Below, piece after piece: positions 58,430 through 64,000 of a stretch of DNA of 64,000 nucleotides (position 1 is the stretch's first letter; each line of letters opens with the position of its first letter). Source of the DNA: Phoronis australis. Lineage: Eukaryota > Phoronida > Phoronidae. The DNA is taken from positions 314,240 through 378,239 of the forward strand of contig NMRA01000295.1 in the NCBI GenBank assembly GCA_002633005.1, written 5' to 3'. A program made the translations under genes and the position numbers. Below the pieces are notes generated by a model that did no database searches, had not been told where the DNA came from, and saw nothing but the letters and a program-made list of their open reading frames with translations.

Positions 58430-58835
58430 GTTAAATATGTATTTGCATGCTCCTAATTATTCTAATGTATATCAGGAACTAAATGGCAGTAATCTACGCT
58501 AAAGAGAGTACAGTTTTCTTAACTGACAACTCGTAAATGTGAAACAAAAAGATTCTGCAAATATGTGACCTTTGTACTAATGACATACCCTGCAGGCTCA
58601 CATAGCCCGCATCATGCAGTGTTATTCCCCCAGTTATACTTACTGTACACGGTTCAGTGATTTGCGGCGGATCATTTTCATCACAAAATTCATTTTTTAA
58701 AACATTTGTCAATTTTCAACCTACTTCCTATTCACATTGTCGCTAAATGCTGTGTTTCTAAGTATACACTTGGCCAAGAGATCACAGAGATAAAGAATTA
58801 GCCTGCACCTTCCACTTTGAATGAGTTACGTGCCA
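58430..58835 (+). repeat. Dispersed repeat, uninterrupted copy
   Basis: Matches the two halves 16500-16762 and 17737-17880 in order, and so shows the pre-insertion state of that locus. Confidence 0.7.
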
Positions 58836-60929
58836 GATTTAGGCTTAGGGGCCAGGAGCACTTTTAGTTTGGAAGTCCATAGTTTCTAGAGTTGTTGTTT
58901 CATCTGCAGACATTAAAAACGGACATTTTACTGTAGAACACCTCCGCAGTAGAAAGTCCTCGAAAACTTGATGTACATGTGTATAGATTTTCCGCAGAAC
59001 ATTTGTTATGATTTCTAATTCAAAAATATAATTTTAGATAACGCTTCTCCGCAGCAGCGTAATACTATCAAAGGGCTTCCGTTAAATATAATACTTCTGA
59101 GAAGAAAATCATTTTTCTTATTTTTATTATATCTATGTGATAACAAATTTGTTAAGGTTGGCCATCCAAACGTGCGCATGCAAAGTGAACCGATAGGTTA
59201 GGTGGCGTATGGCCTGACTCTTTTTTCTCCTTAGTACAAACATTAGCTATCGAGTAAAAATTATACTAAATGAAGTGCAGTTTTAGTAGATCAATTTCTA
59301 ACCAACTTGATGAAGTACCCGTATTTGAAACAAGTAAAGTTTGATAAATATCACTGTGACGAAGGACTAGTAACAGTCGAAGCTTGATAAATGCAGACGA
59401 TTGTAATGGTCTCTCTGTAGAATACTCCATTCGCCCTCTGCAGTAAAGTTATCTCCCTTTGCTCAACACCCTTGGGATACCTGACGTTCTCGGCACCTCA
59501 ATGGAGAAAAGTCCCGTAATTAGTGAATGACATCTTAATAATGGCTCGTAGAAAAGTCTATATCAAAAGATATACTAACTATACAGAATCGCCGCATACC
59601 TTTAAGGACCCCTTGTAGACAGCATGAAGTTGAAATCAAATAACACCTTTTACCTAACATATTACATCTACCCTGTGTGCGAAGAGCCCCCTGGCGGATT
59701 CGGAGGAGACCTTGATGATCGGCGCCATAAATTGTTTCTCTTTTGTTTTCGATGATGTCATCATTTGTCGCTGATCTTCCTCTTTTTTTCTCATTCCATT
59801 CTGGCAGTTAGAAACCGGTGACGGAATTAAACGCCTCTTTTCCTGTTTTGTGAAATCAGATAAGGGGCCCTAGTGAAATCATTTGTTACGTTTTCCTTTT
59901 TTCAAAACTATATACTGTAGGTTACTTAGGCATATACCGGTACACGCCGCTGAAGTTGTGACCTTTGACCCTTATAAACCATGCATTATACTGCAACGCT
60001 TACGAGTGCCTGTACCAGTTCGTAGACACAGAACACTCGCGAAAACTTAAGATCGCAAAAGTCTTTGCGAGACATCGACATGGATTGCAAGCAAAGGACG
60101 TGGTCACACTATCGTTAATCAGCCCTGATCTTGTATTTATTACTTTCTGAGTATGCGCAAAGTTGTGCACATTTCTACAGTTAGAAAAGATCGATATACA
60201 TTTACAGTAAACACTCTTCATGGGACCGGTATTACGTAAAGCTTACGTTCACTGATGGTGGAGCGAAATCGTAATCGAGAAGGAAATAGAGCAAATTGCG
60301 GTGCGCGTGACAATATTTACATGTACGGCAACAAGGTGTTTTTCTTCACTCCAGTCACGTGAGTATTTCACGACACATCACCACATAGTGCCTGTGTACA
60401 TTCTATGACTGTATTTGAATATGATAAAGAAGAGAGTCAAATTTTTATGTCCCTCACAACTACCGATACCATTAACCGTTCAACTTTGAACCACCATAGC
60501 TTATTGCGGGGATGTAAAACCGATAGTGCCACAGAAGATGTTTCGTTGTTTAAAACCCTACTATCGCTTTCTCGATAGGTGATATTTACAGACATTTTCA
60601 AGACGTTTATCTAAATGAGAGACACACAAAGGAATCGGTTCAATTTTGAAGTTTCCGGTGTTGAGCCGGTTCAGTAATTGAAGACAAATACAATCATGTG
60701 CCTTGTGTAGTTGTTGTTACGAAGAGTGTGAAAATCTCCGTGGAGTACTTTTTATGACGCAAGCAATTTGCTGAATAGATATTACCAGCAGCGTTTAAAT
60801 TTTGTTATTCTGTCGCATAAATGAGCTCGCGGCCTTGTAGCGCCGTAAAACGAATGATTACGTTTTAAATTTTAAGCTTCAATCTTGGAAATCGTGTATT
60901 TTTGTGAAAGATGTCTGGTGAGATCATTT

Positions 60930-61435
60930 TAATCGTCATCGTTGCCGCGGTTGTCGTCTCCATCATCTTCATCTTAATCATCACATTTCATCACCAACAT
61001 ACGTGTAATCATCATCGTCGTCGTCGCCTACATGGTGGTAATCATCACCACTATCATCGTGTCCATCGTCGTCATCATTGTAGCCTTCGTTATATCCGTT
61101 GTCCTCAACTTCACGTTCGCCTCGTGATTAGCCACGTTATCTTGGTGATCATCATTAACATTCCTGTCATCAATATTTCGGTCTTACTCAGCAATACCAC
61201 CACCACCAGCACCACCAGCAGCACAACCACCAACCCACCACCATGCACCACCATCGCCATCACCACCATTACCACCACCACCACCACCACCACCACGAGC
61301 GTCACCATCACCACTATCCCCTGCATCAACATCAGCACATCAACCAATACGACTATTACCAACAATACAACTATTACGATCACCGCCGCTATTATCATCA
61401 CTTCATCAATATCGCCGTTACCGACCATTTTTCAA
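60930..61435 (+). repeat. ATC/CAC trinucleotide-rich low-complexity tract
   Basis: Interrupted ATC, GTC and CAC/ACC runs create a 184-codon frame on + (His/Thr/Ile-rich) and a Val-rich frame on the other strand. Both are composition artefacts. Confidence 0.85.
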
Positions 61436-61487
61436 TTAAATGTCATAGATAGCACTTCTAACTAATTATTTCTGCTATGTTTTGCAG

Positions 61488-61552
61488 TCGTCCATTGCTT
61501 TTGTCATGAGTACTTTGGCTGGATTGATTTGGAAACAAACGTCAGTAAATCG
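61488..61552 (+). other. Possible isolated exon
   Basis: A good acceptor (TATGTTTTGCAG) ends at 61487 and GAG followed by GTAAAA closes 65 nt later. Two of three frames are open (for example VHCFCHEYFGWIDLETNVSK). No neighbours found. Confidence 0.15.
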
Positions 61553-64000
61553 AGGTAAAACTATTTTCCACATCTTGTAGGCTAAGTCTTCGTGAATTAA
61601 GCCTAGCAATAGCGTCATAGAAATCTCATGACTAGTTAATAATACAAAGTGTTAATCTGTCTTGTGGGCTTCAGGGAATTAGCGTAATTTTATGAAATAT
61701 TTACCTCGGTCACTAGTTTTAAAAAACTATTAGCAAAATACATAACTTGTGCCTGGTTCCGATTGCTTCTAATGATTACATACTTTCACGCAACCTTACT
61801 TCTGCAGCAATACCTAGATTCATTACCCATGTATCAAAAGCAATAAGTGTTTCTTACGATCAGTTAAAGTAGGCATGTTGCATGGCAGTTCATCGGAGAG
61901 GTTATTCGATTTCAATCTCGTCTGACTCTTGATGTTTCGTAAAACTGACGTCAAGCGACAGTAGCGAGGAACCCTTGCACAACGAAGGTCATGGCAACAA
62001 TAACACGTGTACCACCCTGGTACGACCCGGTAACGGTAGCACCTTCTCAAATAACCCTCCGCGAATACTGGACTGCTACTTAGGGCTCTTTGGAACCCTT
62101 GAGTATGCCTGTAAAACATCTTGCAAGAGACATCGACCCATTACAAAACAGAAATTATGGATAAAGCTTTGCAAATGAGCCAATACGACAGATAACGCAA
62201 TACCTCCTTTCCTTTCTATTTCTGGCCGTCTCATAAATGTTTGCGTGTGCTTTTCAATTGGTCATAGTTGGGAGAATTAAAAAGTACGTATAAAACTTTC
62301 AATGTTAACGCTTCTTATGGCGAGGTACTCTGGTGGATGTTTGCCTACAGAGGGCATTCTGGTAAACAGGCATTTCATATTTTGACTTTCTCTTATTGCA
62401 ACTATGGCAAGCTCTGTGTTCCCAGACAATCTCTGTATCTACCTTCACTGATCTTTATTTTTAAACTGCGCATGCTTGAAGCAAGTAATACTCGAATATT
62501 ATGTAATACCAGACAGGAAGGACATTTTCCATAAAAAAGTCATTTTTAAACAGTGCTTACACAGACTTAGTCTGATTGACAAATCAGAATCAAATCATGG
62601 CACTTTTCACTCGGAATTTACAGACAATTTACTACACCTTGGGTCATATAGACTGGAACAAAATCTGGAGTAAACGGTAAACCCTCAACATCTAGTCCCC
62701 CGAAAATAATCTTTTCAAAACGCTCAAACTTTAAAAAAGAACGATTTTTGACTGTGTGTCGCACAAAAACAACCCATCTGTGGGCTCTGCTCTGCACTAT
62801 TTCTTGCTGTCAGCAGCGAACCTTGGTTTAATCATTGCCGTTTGTCGTGGTTTGTATTTTGGGTGGTGAGTAATGAAAAAATGTCCCTACACTTTGTTTG
62901 TCTAACTCTGCAGGTTTAGCTGAATACGGTTTCACGCCAATTTCTGTTCATGTTTTTAAGACTCTCTTTATCAAACACGCACTGGTCCTTAGAAAACCAA
63001 CTCAATTCTGAAGACAGTAGAATTCGCGATAAAGAGATAACTCGTACTTTTTCTTTTAAGCGGTGTTGTCAGCTCGAATGTTTCTTTCTTGCGAAGGCAA
63101 TAAACCACAGCAATTTGTCGAAGGTCTTTGACTTCGACCATTTGCTGTCATGAAATCAGTCTCTTCTAGTTCAGAACTAAGATTCTGATTTGACGTGCAG
63201 GCTTGGAAATAATTGACAAGCCAGACCCACTTAAGTTGCATGTCACGGTGGTTTAGTTTCAGTCGTCAGGGAAGATCGGCCGCCAGGGGAAATCTCGGCG
63301 AACTGAATTAACCAATTTCAAGGATAAGAGCTCGGCGAATTTTTGATTAGAACAAATACTGCTTTAATGAAAGTTGCTGTTTTTTATCACCAGGATACGA
63401 CTGATGACGGCTTTACAAAACTTGGTATATCATCAGTAATTGGTCAAGTGTTCATAAAAACGCATTGCATTCATTTAACGTATTTCCTTGTTTCGAAACT
63501 TTCCCAATTCGTCTGAAAACATCCAGAGAGCGCAAGCACAAGCTGGGGCGTCTAAAGCGCTACCTATAGGTGTCCAGTATCGGACGCGCAGTTGACATGA
63601 TCCCGGATTTGAGCCTGGAACCTTGTAAGTCTCAGTTTACATTTGTCTCAGTTCCGTCTTCTGAAAAACTTTTGCCTGATGTCGTCTATAAACTGTGTAT
63701 AAAGTAAATAACGGAAATACTGACAAAAGCGTGTTTCCTATTCTGAGCGGAGAAAAGCTATCTAGAGCAATCTACCTCAGGACTCCGACTGCCGTAAATA
63801 TATACACTACTCAAAACGTTTTATTTGTAATCTGTTATATGATGTTCTTCTATGATTTTAATAGTAAAAATGGATATTTTTCAACAAAAATGTGGCGCAT
63901 TGGCCCTGTAAAACTGGAAAATATTTTTTCCACGCCGACCTACCAGCAATCTCAGGTCAGTGAGTGGCTATGATGAAGTAAGGCGAGGGAAACGAACTGA

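Larger units (their letters stand above)
57297..64000. other. Region without a recognised gene
   Basis: Contains (AAAT)n at 58203-58247, the unbroken dispersed-repeat copy at 58430-58835, CAC/ATC low-complexity DNA at 60930-61435 and a possible isolated exon at 61488-61552. Nothing else could be supported. Confidence 0.6.

Noticed and set aside
60911-61465. A 184-codon open frame on the + strand with a long frame opposite
   Set aside because: It is made of ATC/CAC trinucleotide runs giving His/Thr/Ile (or Val) repeats; no domain, no splice context, and the opposite strand is equally open.
1-64000. CRISPR arrays, bacterial operons, phage or plasmid features
   Set aside because: The sequence is clearly eukaryotic (spliced animal gene, SINEs, MITEs); no regular spacer arrays were seen.

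Overview
This is a draft-assembly window from an animal genome, AT-rich and dense in repeats. It has multi-kilobase introns with GT..AG boundaries, three long N runs and four isolated single Ns. The only gene I can name is ARNT (the bHLH-PAS partner protein, called Tango in flies). It runs on the + strand from the bHLH region to the stop codon, 1884-31287. The first coding exon or exons and the promoter lie to the left of the window or were not recognised. The protein is closer to ARNT/ARNT2 than to BMAL. Together with Penelope-like elements, tRNA-derived SINEs and short inverted-repeat elements, this suggests a marine invertebrate, perhaps a deuterostome; I cannot name the species.

Fifteen ARNT exons can be placed by homology and splice sites. 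The phases agree across every junction: counting one bHLH exon, the spliced exons total 1678 nt, which is one split-codon base plus 558 codons and a stop. The outstanding feature is that the bHLH domain is encoded twice. Exons A (1884-2041) and B (2530-2687) lie in tandem, are both exactly 158 nt, have the same phases (in 2, out 1), are 73% identical in protein, and differ in the DNA-binding basic region. Because 158 is not a multiple of 3, including both or neither breaks the frame. This is the pattern of mutually exclusive exons and would give two ARNT proteins with the same PAS and C-terminal parts but different basic regions. PAS-A is encoded by 3637-8064, PAS-B by 7884-10913, and a short variable C-terminal region by 11618-15446. 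A 15.7 kb intron then precedes the last exon (31130-31287), which encodes the acidic/hydrophobic C-terminal end.

The introns hold a fragment of a Penelope-like retroelement with a GIY-YIG domain (about 8467-9330), a degenerate tandem array (13590-14262), an inverted-repeat element with target duplications (16770-17736), a repeat family with 'TTGGCGAAAT' ends and internal trinucleotide runs (18671-20666 and 21971-23287), and an apparent SINE insertion (26217-26455).

Downstream of 31287 I find no confident protein-coding gene to 64000. That half holds dispersed repeats, tRNA-like relics, low-complexity trinucleotide DNA and a few weak candidate exons. Three near-identical direct duplications, each joined by exactly one N (25743, 45594, 48714), look like unmerged haplotypes rather than real tandem duplications; their differences, including the SINE insertion, would then be allelic.
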